This document shows positions 1 to 11,037 of a stretch of 64,000 bases of DNA, in pieces. Each line of letters starts with the position of its first letter. Positions within the stretch are counted from its first letter, which is position 1. The notes under the pieces were generated by a model. It was not told where the DNA came from. It was given only the letters and a program-made list of their open reading frames with translations, and did no database searches. The position numbers and the translations under genes were made by a program. Source of the DNA: Eutreptiella sp. 'Long Island Sound 2002' (lineage: Eukaryota > Euglenozoa > Euglenophyceae > Eutreptiales > Eutreptiaceae); the NCBI GenBank assembly GCA_964036045.1, contig OZ038385.1, forward strand, positions 15,444,240-15,508,239, in the 5' to 3' direction.

Positions 1-304
1 ACGGAATGTTTTATCGAAGCAACGCGCCGACATTCGGGCCAGAGAGCACAGGAAAGCATAATTATGAGGGGTGCGGGGGGTTGGGGCTGGCCTGATTCAG
101 GTGCCCGTCCTGCTGCTTCGTGCCCACCAGCCCACACGTCATAAGGCTGTAGGTGTAGTGAACAAGCATCGGCAATCTGTACTCTTGTTTGCTACACTGA
201 AAGGCGCCTATGACATGTCACTGAAGATCTCTTCTTTCTTTGCATTTGTTGTGTGACCTTCTTCTTTGCTCGCCAGTGCAGAGTCCTGCACACGCACCCG
301 TTTC

Positions 305-640
305 CCATAGGCGGCGGCGGCGGAGGGGGGGCTGTTGCTTTAATTCCATTTCGGCGGGGGGGCGGGGGCTCCCCCCTGGAACCCCCCCCTCCCCTGGACC
401 CCCTCCACCCGTCCCTTCTCGCTCTGAATCACACAAGAATCTTTTTTTCTCTCTCCCCTTTGGCGCACCTGTAGCAGTGTTATTTGGTCATGCGCCTTGG
501 ATCCTTTCTTCCCTCTTTCTGCTGCAGATCTCATGTCACAGCGTCCCAGGAGGACGTTCTGTGGCACCCCGGTCCAACCAGGCCTCCGCACCAAAAAAAA
601 AACAACTGTGTGCACGTTGCCACCATTTCTTGTGCCACGC
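305..640 (+). repeat. Dispersed repeat with polypyrimidine tract and short ORF start (copy 1)
   Basis: About 300 bases here resemble 59,263-59,600. Shared parts, in order, are a GTTGCTTTAATT start, a G-run and C-run block, a CCCTCC-rich stretch, a polypyrimidine tract ending in CAG like a splice acceptor, and an ATG that opens a reading frame starting MSQRP and containing TPVQP. This copy has poly-A at 593-603 and its frame has diverged from the second copy. The unit looks like the 5' part of an unidentified mobile element with an intron just before its start codon. Confidence 0.55.
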
Positions 641-714
641 TGGGCACTTTTCCGCTGTTTATTATACGCACTGCTTGTGCACTTTGACGCCTTTATTCCC
701 CCACCGTGCACTGT

Positions 715-715
<1 letters not shown>

Positions 716-752
<37 letters not shown>
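716..752. repeat. (GT)n microsatellite
   Basis: About 18 uninterrupted GT units. Long cysteine/valine-rich and His/Thr-rich frames crossing it are artefacts of the repeat. Confidence 0.95.
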
Positions 753-753
<1 letters not shown>

Positions 754-1439
754 CTGTATGTTCGTTCTTTGTGTGTCATTCCCGTTGCGTGCTGCTTGTT
801 TTGTTTGGACGTTCGAATGCGCTTGTTCACAAAAAAAATTGCCTTTCCTTCTCTGGCCTCGCCCACCCCCGCAGACCACAAACCGCACCCACCGCCCTCC
901 CACGCCCGTTGTCCCGTTTGGCATGGCACAAGGGGAAGCAATGCCCAAGAGGATGGCGGAGCCGTGGAGCACTTCCGCGGTGCTGTTGGTGGTGTTCGGC
1001 ACAAAGAAATATGTCCACTGCTCCGATGAGAGTGTGCCGCGGTTCTAGACATGATGAGTCTCACGACGGAGTTTGCGACGTTTTCAATGGAATGCACTGT
1101 AGAGCAACCGGGGCACGGCAGGGGCGGGGGGAAGGGTGGACAAGACGAATGCGGCCGTCAGACGATCAGGCCCCATGACCGGGACCTTTTGGACCTCTTG
1201 GCAGAAAGCACTGCGTGTGGCACTGAAGCATGTCTCTGTCTCATGCGCCGGCTTTTGAAGCACCTATGCTACAAAGAGGGTAAGGGGGGACGGCAGGTGG
1301 AAGTTGCCAGGAGCGCTTGCCATGCCTCTATGTGCTGGTGTTGTTTTGTTTCATGTACGTCGGTCTGCCTCAACCCTAGACCCTCACTCCAATCCTCCTG
1401 ATTACTGGACTGCGGTGCCACACCCGTCCGCTCTGCGCC
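753..1439. other. No recognisable gene
   Basis: Mixed-composition sequence with short overlapping open frames on both strands, none with a recognisable motif. Confidence 0.4.
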
Positions 1440-2270
1440 TCAGAGTGTCCCGCCCAATCCTCAGCGTCACCCACGCGATGCCCGTTTCCCCCGACGGCCC
1501 CGGCCCGGGACCCATGCCGAAGGCGCGGAGCGCTAGTAGCCCCCCGGCCCCCAAAGGCGCCCAAGAGCCGCCCCTCATTCCCCCGCGGCAATTGTTCGGC
1601 AGCCCCCCGCGGCAGTCGTCCGACGGCCGCGCGCGCCCCGTGCACGCCATCGCGCTGGCTGCGCGGCCGGGCCCGGCCTCACCCCCGCGGCCCGGCCCGC
1701 ACAACGGGGGGTCCACACGAGGCGCGCCCCGGCTGAGCGCCAGTGACAGACCCGTGCCGCAGGCGACGCAGGGCAGCATCGACCAGGCCTCGATGACTCC
1801 CAACGCGATGGTCGCGTGGGGGGCCATGTTCACGCGCGATGCGAAGCGGGGCGATCCCCACGGCCGTTGACCGAACGTTGGAACCCTCGATGCGGGACAA
1901 GTTGGCCGCGCGCGCGCGCTGCCCCCCCCCCCCCCGCAGTGGGCGCACCTCTGGGCTTTGGACACAGCTGCGCACCGCCACTGCAGCACATGCCAGAGGC
2001 GGGGGCAGAGTCCCCTCATGTCGCGGAAGCAGTGACCGGGCACTCCCGTATTTCCCCTGGATGCCCAACATCGGCATCCCGTCGGTGGGAGTGCGCATGC
2101 GACCACTGTCGCGACATCGATTGCCGAATGACGCTGCAGCCCGTGCAGGAGCAGGAGGACTTTCAACAGCTGCAGGTCGGGGTCACGCGTGCGCCCCAAG
2201 GGCCACGAGCCCGCTATTGGAGGGCCAGTGGGACGAAGAGAGGCAACGCTTTCGGTTCGAGGCTGAGACG
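1440..2270. other. GC-rich coding-like stretch, unidentified
   Basis: The stretch is markedly richer in G+C than its surroundings and open in several frames on both strands. The plus frame ending near 1,867 is rich in Pro, Ala, Arg and Gly, including PPLIPPRQLFGSPPRQSS. A second plus frame takes over from about 1,839. A C-run at 1,921-1,936 interrupts. It could be a GC-rich exon of a host gene, like the GC-rich exons of the transporter at 52-63 kb, or an unstructured mobile-element protein. No domain is recognised and the coding strand is uncertain. Confidence 0.25.
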
Positions 2271-2274
2271 CGGG

Positions 2275-2439
2275 CACGCTGTCCTTACGGAAAGAAAGCT
2301 GCTTCATGGTCAAGACATGGGCAAGACACAAAACTACAGAAACAGTATTGAACAAAGGTTGGCGGTTGGCGGTTGGCGGTTGGTGGTCCTTGGGGGCTGT
2401 CCTTAACAAACAAATTTGGGGTTCTTAAAGACAGCCCTG
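2275..2439 (-). mobile_element. hAT-like non-autonomous element, short copy D
   Basis: On the minus strand this reads CAGGGCTGTCTTTAAG, then a short CCAACCGCC minisatellite, then a right arm that matches element C at 54,273-54,638 almost word for word. The plus-strand left end is decayed (CACGCTGTCCTTAC instead of CAGGGCTGTCCTTA), and no 8-bp target duplication is visible. It is a shorter, older relative with fewer minisatellite units. Confidence 0.7.
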
Positions 2440-2477
2440 TTGCATCCTCGAAGCCCCTGGGTCTCAACATGGCTGGA

Positions 2478-2582
2478 AAGGCATGGGCCCATCATTTGAA
2501 GGCCTTGGGTGACCATTTAAAGGCATGGCCCCGCCATTTAAACGCATGGGCTCACCGTTTCAAGGCCTGGGCACACCATTTA
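2478..2582 (+). repeat. 21-bp tandem repeat, 5 units
   Basis: Five 21-bp units in one open frame encode heptads of the pattern KAWAHHL (variants KALGDHL, KAWPRHL, NAWAHRF). Intact heptads with conserved Lys, Trp and His could mean past coding, but the frame has no other support. Confidence 0.8.
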
Positions 2583-3490
2583 AGGCCACATCGCATCCGT
2601 CGTGCAGCGGTTGCAGCAGCAGCAGCAGCAGCATTGGCAGTGGCAACGGCGAGTGGATGCGCAACAAAAGTGTCCGACAAGACGGGCCACCGCCCATCCT
2701 TCGATGGAGGCCGGTCCACATGAAACCCAGAACGCTCCTTCCTGAAGGAGCCATATCTTCCCCCCATTGGTCGCATGGTGGACCTCCTTGGCATATGCTT
2801 CTCCTTTGCCCTCCTTGCCCTCCAGCGAATCAAGCCACCACGGCAGCCGTTGAAGCCGTTTTTCAACGATGTCAACCCACGACCTGCCCATGCCCGCCCC
2901 CCCTGACCCCCAGCTGACCAAAAAGATTGCTTCACACTGAAGGTGTCATGCACGCATTCGAGCGTGGTGGAGCCTGTGGTTGCACCTGGAAGGGCGCAGT
3001 GCACCAGCTTTGGGCCCTCATGCACCAGGCAATGGGCCCCGGTACCAGCGGACCATCATCAGTCCCTTCCAGTCCGGGGGGTCACTGATGACACCCTGGC
3101 GCCTCACGGCTTAGCGTCATTTCTTATGCTCCATCCCTTCCGGGACTTGAACTCAGTACCTCAGTCGCCCATGTGTTCTGCTTCTACCTTGACCCTCAGT
3201 CATCAGATTGTGTTGCAAGTTGAATGTTTGTGACTTGGATTGCATTGCACGCCCCCCCAGAGACCGCTCTAGTTGCAGGGCTTGCTGGACATTGAATCTC
3301 ACAAGTCACGGTGGGGTGGTGAGACCGAGACCAGAGTTGGAAAAGCTAACGGCTGCAAACGCTAAGGCCACAAGGACCAGGTGCCCCGTTTGTGTGTGTT
3401 GTGTCCAGCAGCAGACAATGTGCAGAGTGTGCTCCTTCATTCTCCGCTGCGCTGATGGCGCCCCCCTCTATAAAATAGAATAATAATAAA
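2583..3490. other. No recognisable gene
   Basis: Contains a short (GCA)n run at 2,609-2,633 and mixed sequence. On the minus strand at about 3,145-3,165 there is a tRNA B-box-like GAGTTCAAGTCCC but no A box at the right distance. Confidence 0.4.
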
Positions 3491-3560
3491 ATAATCGTGG
3501 CCAATTCTGCCCTTGAACAACAATTTTGTCCAATTTTGCCCTCACCACACACTCGCGCAC
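3491..3560 (+). repeat. 70-bp dispersed repeat, copy 1
   Basis: Nearly the same 70 bases recur at 4,361-4,420. Both run AATCGTGGCCAATTCTGCCC, then a GAACAAyAATTT segment, then a second CCTCACCACACA segment. Confidence 0.75.
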
Positions 3561-4133
3561 GCTCGCTTGCCTCGCCTCGCCTCGTCCCGCCACGCCTTGC
3601 CAAGGCAAGGCATGGCTGGCATGGCATGGCTTGGCATGGTTTGATATGGCCTTCGTTCTGGTTGTCACTTTGTTTTCAAACTTGAAGCCATTTTCTGCAA
3701 GTTAGTACGCAAACAATGGTTCAAATCACCTCGAAACCTCGAAGAGAGGTTGTTAGATCAAGCGCAGGTGCGGGTGTCGTATACCCCTCCTTTTTGGGGG
3801 TCATTCGCGTAGCATACCCCAAGGCATGATATTTGATTCCAACCCGTTGTAAAATCATTATTTTGCCCAATAAGACAATTCCCCAATGGATTTTTTGATT
3901 CTGAGGCCTCTATCCCCTGAAACTGGACATCACTTTTGGGGGGGGAGGGGGGTCAAAAGTTTGTGCTCAGAAGTTTGTGCTCAGGGGGTTTTGAATAAGG
4001 ATCAGATTTGGCAGAGATGACCGGTCGGCCAGTCGGGTGCATTACCGTTTGACCGTTGCTTGATCTGACAGTATCGTTTGTCCCCGCTGCTTGAAGCCAA
4101 GTCTGCCACTGAAAAAACCCAAACTGTGTGTTT

Positions 4134-4215
4134 CTGTCTGCCTGCATGCTTGCCCGACTGACTGTCTGACTGACTGCTTGCCTGACTAACTGACTGATTG
4201 GCTGACTGTCAGCCT
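4134..4215 (+). repeat. Degenerate (GACT)n microsatellite
   Basis: Successive GACT, GCCT and GATT tetranucleotides over about 80 bases. Confidence 0.8.
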
Positions 4216-4260
4216 CTCTTCGAGGTGCACTGCCGAAGGCAATAGAATTTTGTGTGCACT
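4214..4260 (-). repeat. Hairpin repeat TTGCCTTCGGCA (copy 1)
   Basis: On the minus strand, AATTCTATTGCCTTCGGCA is followed by CACCTCGAAGAGAG. The same core occurs at 8,866, 10,855 and (minus) 57,125. TTGCC-TTC-GGCAA can form a 5-bp stem; in this copy one terminal A is missing. Confidence 0.7.
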
Positions 4261-4360
4261 TGCCTCTTGGCCAACGGAAGTGTAGTGTTGAAAAAGAATA
4301 CGCAACGTCCTGATTGGGTTTTCATAAATCGTGATTTCGGCCAATGCAGCCCTCAAAAAA

Positions 4361-4420
4361 TAATCGTGGCCAATTCTGCCCTCGAACAATAATTTCAGCC
4401 AGTCTTGCCCTCACCACACA
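4361..4420 (+). repeat. 70-bp dispersed repeat, copy 2
   Basis: Partner of 3,491-3,560, in the same orientation and about 870 bases downstream. The spacing suggests duplication of a larger segment that has since diverged. Confidence 0.75.
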
Positions 4421-4429
4421 TGTGCGCGC

Positions 4430-5828
4430 CCCTCAGGGCTCAGCAGGGGACCATCCCGCGCTGGGGCTGGGGGGTGGACACGGCAGAGGGGGGGGGCTGC
4501 ATGGTGCGCACACCGTGTGCACAGCAACGGAGGGGTCCCGCATGTTTGGTCCCCGGCATCGACTTCGTCTTGATTTGCCGCTGGACACTACAACTTCCCG
4601 AGCCACAAACCTTTGCGATTTTGGATCCAGCAGCAAATTTTGTGGCGTTCGCCTGCAGGCCCCACACTGTGGGCGCACCGCGCATTGCCTTCTCAAACAC
4701 GCCAACATAGCAGCAAATGGGATGAGACTGCCAGACCCATTTTGCGGCAGAGGTCCTGGAGCACGGCTCAGGCAGAACGTGGGGGCCTGGTACTGCTTTT
4801 GTCGGCCTCGGGGCGTGTCCTTCCCCGATGACCGTGCTGCCCGTTGACTTTCTACACGGATGCGGTGTTCGGTGCAGGAAACATGCATGGCCCCATGATC
4901 TGTACTGCGTTCAACAGCGGGTACTCCATGGGCCACATGCGAAAAAAAGGGCATCCACAGTGACCTGGAGGCTTGATACGGACCCGGTGGTTTGAGGGTG
5001 CAGGATGCCCTGCAGCAGAAGACCAACACGGACATGCTGACCATCGTGGGAAAAGAACGAAATTTACAATAGGGAAAACCTTCTCAAGCCATTTTTCATA
5101 CACAAATTATTGGCTCCCAGACCCCCCCCCGCCCCATCCCCCCCCCCTTCTAATACCCCACCCCTGAAGATCCGGGACAGGGATGCAGGTTGCGCAAGGG
5201 CACATGGGCTGCACCACTGAGGTGCCATGCCGTGATGCCGTGCCAGGGAACGGGTCATGATATGCCAATCCAGACATTGCTGTGAGGACTGTACTGCAGA
5301 GCGGTGATGCAGGTGGTGACCGCACTGTTGTGGTGTTGAAGGCTTTGGGCGCCATGCACACCCACACACCCACAAGCGCCACACAGTGCCACCCTCCTCG
5401 GTACGATGGCCCATTGGGTGTCACGCACAAATGCACATACGGCGTAGGCGAGAGACCACCGCCGTGTGCACACACATGCACTCTGCAAGCAACCCTCCGT
5501 AGAACAGATACAGGCGCCCGTACACGAACAGCAGCACTCAGGTCGCTGCACACGCCACTTACCCTCCCAGCACCAACTCGCAGAGGGGTCAGGGCAATTA
5601 GCAGAGAGGTGTGAATGAAGGGGAAGGGGGCTGCAACAGGCAACCCAGCCTGCCATCGGCCTGTGGTTGGTGGGCACTGATATGACTGACCTGCTGACCG
5701 ATTTGCTGTTGTAAGCTGTGGGGCATCCAGTTTCTTGTTATTGTTGTGATTGTTGTCCTTTATTGTTGTCACATGGGTCCTGCATTGCTACGTGTACCAT
5801 AACACATGGGTTTGGTGACTGATTCGGG
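4430..5828. other. No recognisable gene
   Basis: Open frames on both strands are short and overlap each other. None carries a motif I recognise. C-runs lie at 5,121-5,147. Confidence 0.4.
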
Positions 5829-6110
5829 GACAGACACCGATGAGGATAAACCCATTTCTGACCTCTCTTCCTCAAGTGATGATTCTAGTGACTCCGATGA
5901 TAATCCCAATGAAGTTATTTGGGCTAAGGCTGCCTGAGGTGTGTGGGGAATGGCCCATGTCTTTGATGGGAAGTTGTTTTTTACAAGAGACCACATGAAC
6001 GCAATTTCATTCCCAAGAATTTGAAGTTGCCCGAGCCAAAACCAGCCCCTAAACCTCGGCCAAAGGCATCTTCAAAGGCATCTTCAAGTGGTGAGCATGT
6101 GCAGTTGTTC
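5829..6110 (+). pseudogene. VWA/HVFDG-family gene fragment (member 1)
   Basis: This is a decayed piece of a protein family that recurs at least six times in the window. The plus frame reads an acidic Ser/Asp-rich stretch (SSSSDDSSDSDD), then EVIWAKAA, a stop, then GVWGMAHVFDGKLFFTRD. After a frame change come Lys/Pro-rich codons. The stop (TGA at about 5,936) sits where the member at 7.8-8.2 kb has CGT (Arg). The N-terminal half seen in the member at 30.1-31.0 kb is missing. The WAK..RGVWG pattern faintly recalls a PWWP/Tudor-type fold, but this is only a guess. No function can be assigned. Confidence 0.6.
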
Positions 6111-7019
6111 CGCATGGTATATGATCGCAAGAAGGGTTCCCAATCCGAACATTTGTAGGCTTCTCATGCCTCATTTCTTGTAGGAACTTGGGTATGAATC
6201 TGAAAATTCATGTCTCAAACACTTTCTTGTGTTTCAATGCCTTTGGGAACGTGGGCGGAGGTTAAGGTGCACTCATACCATGCACTCATTCACGTGTGTG
6301 TCGGTAGTTGTATGTGTGGTGCGCAAGCCACGCCTTTGTCTAAGCTGCAGTAGGCGTAGGGACCGTATTAATTCCGTACTTTGGCGTAGCTATTACAAAG
6401 GGGGGGGGTAGTTGTCGCTGGGCATGTATTTCAAGCTGCAGATGTTGCAAGTGGTGGAGCTGCGCGGTTACTTGCTGTTTGGGCACTTGCCATGCAATTT
6501 AATTGACACACCTAGCAATGCGAGCATGATTTTAATGTCTTGGATGTCACACACACACACACACACACACACACAGCCTTTGATGCATAATGTTAATGTT
6601 AATTTTGATGCATGTCACATACAGTAGACCCCGGGTGACCAGCCGGGATGCTCCCAAGAGTGTACCCCCGCCCCCCTCTTGTGTGGCGACTGCCTTGCTC
6701 AACGACCACCCCTTGGCCAAACAGCACTTTTTCCACCACTACGTCTGTGCTGCTGCTAGTGTGCTTTCATGGCCGAACGATTCGTGGTGGCTGTCGGATT
6801 TTTTGGTCTGGCTGCAGAGAATGCTTACCAGGATGTGCATGTGCGCTTGTGCGCATGAGCGCTTTGTGACCTGCTTGCGGCCGACCATGTGCAAGCACGG
6901 GCTTGTCTAAGCACGGCGAACAGTGATTTCCTGCCGGTGGGATACCGCGGGTGACGGCCATCGTCGGATTATGGCTAAGCATGGCGAAAATCGTCTGACC
7001 AAAAATTGGCAAAAATGGT
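6111..7019. other. No recognisable gene; contains (CA)n
   Basis: A (CA)14 tract lies at 6,549-6,576. A plus frame at 6,590-6,910 is open for about 106 codons but has no recognisable motif. Confidence 0.4.
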
Positions 7020-7024
7020 CTGTC

Positions 7025-7420
7025 ATTTTTTTTTTGTTTCTTCTCTGAGCACGCTTTTTGTGGTCAGGAATGCAACATGATGTGGTTGTGTTCCAATGGT
7101 AGAGGGAAAGAGGAGCTGGGGTATGCTCGTGGTAGCTCCTCCTGCTCATAACAGCATTCTGATTGGCACTGCAACCCAATGCTGTTTGTTTTGATGTCAT
7201 TTTCAGGCATGGCAAACCTTGCTATCAGTGGCATAGCTGTATGGGCCAAAGTGGGCTGTGGGATTTGGGGCCATGGCCATGTATTTGATGGCAATCTTTA
7301 CTTCATCAAAGGTATTATTGATCAGAGTTTTGCACCAAAGCATAAGAAGCCAAAGCCCATTCCAAAACCGCAGCCAAGCCCGCTTCAAAGCCTGCCTGCA
7401 CACAACATATTGGTCTAACA
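7025..7420 (+). pseudogene. VWA/HVFDG-family member 2, internally deleted, with 5' leader
   Basis: The first 180 bases match the leader of member 6 (34,256-34,430, minus strand). Both end in a polypyrimidine tract and CAG (TTTTGATGTCATTTTCAG) directly before the ATG at 7,209, which looks like a splice acceptor. After a few codons (MANLA) the frame jumps to IAVWAKVGCGIWGHGHVFDG and then to a Lys/Pro-rich tail (KHKKPKPIPKPQPSP) with a stop at 7,420. The Tudor-like and acidic parts are deleted. Comparison with member 6 supports the start codon and fixes the 5' end of the family. Confidence 0.6.
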
Positions 7421-7710
7421 GCTGAAAGTGCCCATGGCGGGGGCATTCAGTCCATGAGAACCGACCATTGCTCTCTCCCAAAGCTTGCCCCAAAGGGCAA
7501 GCATGCACATTTGTTTAAGATGAAGCACAAGGTTGAGAAAGTTTCCTATTCTGATGCCCCTGATGGGCAGCGAGGACATCAAGAACATGCTGAAATTTGC
7601 CTGCATTTTGTTGTGTTGCCCTGTTGTGACAATCCTGGTTGGGGTGAGGTAAGGGCAGGTTTTCCTTCTTTTCGTACCAAGCGTCATTCGCACGTACCCC
7701 CCCACCCCTT

Positions 7711-7750
7711 GCAACCCCCCCCCCCCCCCCCGCCCCGGGAGACCGTCACT
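7711..7750 (+). repeat. Partial TTGCAA/poly-C element
   Basis: CTTGCAA, then a run of about 16 C, then GGGAGACCGTCACTT. This is the left half of the palindromic unit that is complete at 8,255-8,385. Confidence 0.6.
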
Positions 7751-7839
7751 TCCATGTTTTTCTAGTTAACATCTATTGCGCTGGTTTGTGTTGCCCATCT
7801 GCCTTACACGTTGCTTTCCCATTACTTCAAGTCAATCAC

Positions 7840-8262
7840 TCTCAGAGTTGGAAGACACGAAATATTTTTTATGCACACACGATGACTCCCCCACGGCCAT
7901 GGAGTCGGAATCTTCATCTTCAGATTCCTCATCGCCAGATTCCACATCTAGTGATGAATCGCAACAAGAGGACTCCGATGTGGACTCCATGCCTTCAAGT
8001 AGTGAGGAGGAAGAGGAGGAAGAGGAGGAAGAGGAGGAAGAGGAGGAAAAGGAGGAAGAGGAGGAAGAGGAGGAAAAGGAGGAAGAGGAGGATAATGATG
8101 AGGATAACGATGTGGAAGTAGTATGGGCAAAAAGTGCACGTGGAGTTTGGGGCTTGGGGCTTGAATCACATTGGCACTACATCAACACAAAAGTGGCTTC
8201 ACTTGTTCTTGTTGTCTGTTTGCTTCCATCAGTGGAGGGTACCACTGTTTGCCTTGAAATAC
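7840..8262 (+). pseudogene. VWA/HVFDG-family member 3, acidic
   Basis: An open plus frame encodes SESSSSDSSSPDSTSSDESQ, then a run of about 30 mostly Glu residues from a (GAGGAA)n tract at 8,003-8,090, then VEVVWAKSARGVWGLG. After that the family sequence is lost, replaced by a segment also present at 21,907-22,000 (minus). The HVFDGKLYF motif is gone. Member 1 has a stop at the position of the Arg in SARGVWG. Likely a broken mobile-element gene rather than a host gene. Confidence 0.6.
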
Positions 8263-8385
8263 CCTTGCACCCCCCCCCCCCCCTCTCGGGAGACTGTCAC
8301 TTGGCGACCCCCCCCCCCGGGAGACCGTCACGCGCTAACGGGGGAGATTGCAAGGGGGGCGGGGGGTGCAACCTTGAATAAGCAT
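8255..8385 (+). mobile_element. TTGCAA/poly-C palindromic element, complete copy
   Basis: Left arm CCCTTGCA plus a C-run, right arm GGGGGAGATTGCAAGGG, with GGGAGACYGTCAC occurring twice between. The arms are inverted repeats. A second copy with the same 110-bp flank lies inverted at 21,785-21,905, and others are at 49,705 and 51,785. It encodes nothing and fits a miniature inverted-repeat element. Confidence 0.65.
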
Positions 8386-8865
8386 GGGTACTGTCTAATT
8401 GTCATTTTCCTATCTTTGAGTGTGCTTGTGCAAGGGAACCGTGTGCGGGAGGGGGGGTTGCCTGGCTGCATTTCAATGCTGTCTACACTGAACTGTAATT
8501 TGGGAAATCTCGAGAGCTTCTTTGGAGCAAGGTTTGCCGAATCAATGAAAACAAGTCCCTACCATGCAAAGCATGACCAAAAGTGTTATCAACCACACAC
8601 TACCAATTTTAGAAAACCAAGGATACACATTTGGAGGCACGCTCTGACCGCCACAAATTTAGTGGTGCGCCCACTTTTCACTCCAAAACCAACATGCTCA
8701 TAGAAGGTCCAAAAATTGCCAGTTAGGCGTGATAGACCGTCTGCACTGCTGCGTGAAGGAAGGACACATGTTATGCCAGCATGTTGCATGGACCTCTGGT
8801 CTGCTCAATTTCTGAGTGCACCTGTGCTGTACATAAATGGACCTTCAGGGTCCGTGGTAAAACTG
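8386..8865. other. Coding-like remnant, unidentified
   Basis: A plus frame open to 8,702 reads like real protein in its last 80 codons (ESFFGARFAESMKTSPYHAK) but matches nothing I know. Confidence 0.3.
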
Positions 8866-8912
8866 AGTAAAAAAATTCTATTGCCTTCGGCAAGTCCACC
8901 TCGCAGAGATTC
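8866..8912 (+). repeat. Hairpin repeat TTGCCTTCGGCAA (copy 2)
   Basis: AATTCTATTGCCTTCGGCAA followed by GTCCACCTCGCAGAGA. It lies at the left edge of the satellite array. Confidence 0.75.
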
Positions 8913-9885
8913 TACCCCAAGCCACACACACCCTAAATAGGGTAAAAACTACATAAATACGGCCTAAAAAATGCTTTACATACCTTGGATGGTCATTCTA
9001 ACTGGTGACAATATCAAAAAAAACAAGTTTCGAAAACTTCGATTTTTGAGCTGCCCAGGTTGAAAAACTGCATAAGCAGGTTGTGTACCAATCCCTCGGG
9101 AGACCACCCCCCCCCCCCGGACCTAATACCCCAATAGGATGAAAAACACGCAAATGCAGCCTAAAACATGCTTTACATACCTTGGATGGTCATTTTAGGT
9201 GATCACAATATCATAACAACCAGTTTTGAAAACTTCGATTTTTGAGCTGCCCAGGGTGAAAAACTGCATAAGCAGGTTGTGTACCAATCCCTTGGGAGAC
9301 ACCCCCCCCAGGACCTAATACCCCAATAGGATGAAATATACGTAAATACGGCCTAAAACATGCTTTACATACCTTGGATGGTCATTTTAGGTGATCACAA
9401 TATCATAAAAACCAGTTTTGAAAACTTCTATTTTTGAGCTGCCCAGGGTGAAAAACTGCATAAGCACGTTGTGTACCAATCCCTTGGGAGCCCCCCCCCC
9501 CCCCCTCCCCCCCGGACCTAATACCCAAATAGGGTGAAAAACATGTAAATACGGCCTAAAACATGCTTTACATACCTTGGATGGTCATTTTGGGTGGTCA
9601 CAATATCAAAAAAACAAGTTTCGAAAACTTCGATTTTTGAGCTGCCCAGGTTGAAAAACTGCATAAGCAGGTTGTGTACCAATCCCTTGGGAGACCCCCC
9701 CCCCCCCCACGGACCTAATACCCAAATAGGGTGAAAAAAACGCAAATACAGCCTAAAACATGCCTTACATATCTTGGATGGTCATTTTGGGTGGTCATAA
9801 CATCAAAAAAACAAGTTTCGAAAACTTCGATTTTTGAGCTGCCCGGGGTGAAAAACTGCATAAGCAGGTTGTGTACTGGCCCATT
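8913..9885 (+). repeat. Tandem satellite, ~195-bp units, array 1
   Basis: Five head-to-tail units, with starts near 8,930, 9,119, 9,312, 9,514 and 9,712. Each has GGACCTAATACCC, TACGGCCTAAAACATGCTTT, CTTGGATGGTCATTTT, AACTTCGATTTTTGAGCTGC, AACTGCATAAGCAGGTTGTG and ends GGGAGACC plus a C-run. The run length varies from about 7 to 16. Short minus-strand frames across it are by-products of the repeat. Confidence 0.92.
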
Positions 9886-10520
9886 CACTAGGCCCATATT
9901 GCTGGAAACAGTCATTTCGCGTCTTTGGCACGGGTTGTGAACGGCCCTAAGCAAGGCTAGAGACTGCCAAAAACGTCATTCCGTATGCTAGTAGGCATAT
10001 TGTGTCACAACATCCCCACTTACACCCCTCGGATGGGTAGCACGGGGTCACCGAGGTCGCCAAAACCGCCAACATACCAAAAATGTCTAAAAAGTGCATA
10101 AACTGCATGAGCGCTCGTCCCACTCCGCCCCACTCAAACCCTATGGAGTCGGGACCCGGAAACACTTTTTCGGCTCAAAATCGAAAAAAACCAAAAGATT
10201 CATGATTTTCGACCAAAAAAAAGGGGGGGTCATTTTTTCAACATTTTTGACCCCCCCCCCACCCCCCCCTAAAAAGGGGGTTTCAAGTGGGGGGGGTCTG
10301 GGGGGGTCCGGACCAAAAACTCATTGGGGGATGCGTTTATTGGACAAGATAATGATTTTACAAGGGGTTAAACTAACAATTCAACCCCTTGGGGTAGGGT
10401 ACGCGAATAGGCCCAAAAAGGCCAAAATGGGGGGGTATGTGGCGTTTTCCCCATATATTCGCCTGCCTGGCTTTGATCTAACAACCTCTGCGAGGTGATT
10501 GAATACGCGTGATGTGTACC
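9886..10520 (+). repeat. Higher-order block B, copy 1
   Basis: A 600-bp segment, different from the satellite unit, that recurs at 12,330-12,965 and (first part only) 14,236-14,645. It holds GGCCCATTCACTAGGCC, GTCGGGACCCGGAAACAC, an inverted repeat of GGGGGGGTCA and TGACCCCCCC around 10,224-10,262, and ends with GATCTAACAACCTCTGCGAG. Confidence 0.88.
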
Positions 10521-11037
10521 AATCCCTTAGGAACCCCCCTCCCCCCGGCCCCCCGCGACCTAGTACCCAAAAATGGTGAAAAAGACGTAAAGACGGCCTA
10601 AAACATGCTGTACATAACTTGGATGGTCGTTTTGGGTGATGATAATACCAAAAAAACCAGTTTCAAAAACCTCGATTTTTGGGCTGTCCGGGGAGAAAAA
10701 CGGCATAAGCAGGTTGTGTACCAATCCCTTTGGAGGACCCCCCCCCCCCCCCCCCCGCCACCCAATACCCAAATAGGGGACAAAACACCCAAATACGGCC
10801 TAAAACATGCTTTACATAGCTTGGATGGTCATTTCAGGTGATCAGAATATCAATAAAATAATTCTATTGCCTTCGGCAAGTCCACCTCGCAGAGAATCTA
10901 CCCCAGTCAACACACACACACACACAGACACACACACACACAAAAGGGTAAAAACTACATAAATACGGGCTAAAACATGCTTCAGGTATGTTGGATGGTC
11001 ATTTGAGGTGATCACAATATCAAAAAAATTGAACAAG
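10521..11037 (+). repeat. Satellite array 2 with hairpin repeat and (CA)n
   Basis: Two complete or partial ~195-bp units are followed by hairpin repeat copy 3 (10,858-10,902), a (CA)n tract at 10,910-10,942 and a further half unit ending at about 11,037. Confidence 0.85.

Noticed and set aside
240-1178. 312-codon open frame across the (GT)n tract
   Set aside because: It spans a microsatellite and poly-A/C/G runs, has no motif, and overlaps equally long frames in other phases and on the other strand.
1402-2409. 335-codon minus-strand frame
   Set aside because: It runs through the hAT-like element D and a GC-rich region that is open in most frames; no domain. Openness here reflects composition.
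3130-3175. tRNA B box on the minus strand
   Set aside because: No A box or acceptor stem at the required distance.
7990-8100. Glu-rich run as a separate gene feature
   Set aside because: It is an expanded (GAGGAA)n tract inside the acidic part of a VWA/HVFDG member.
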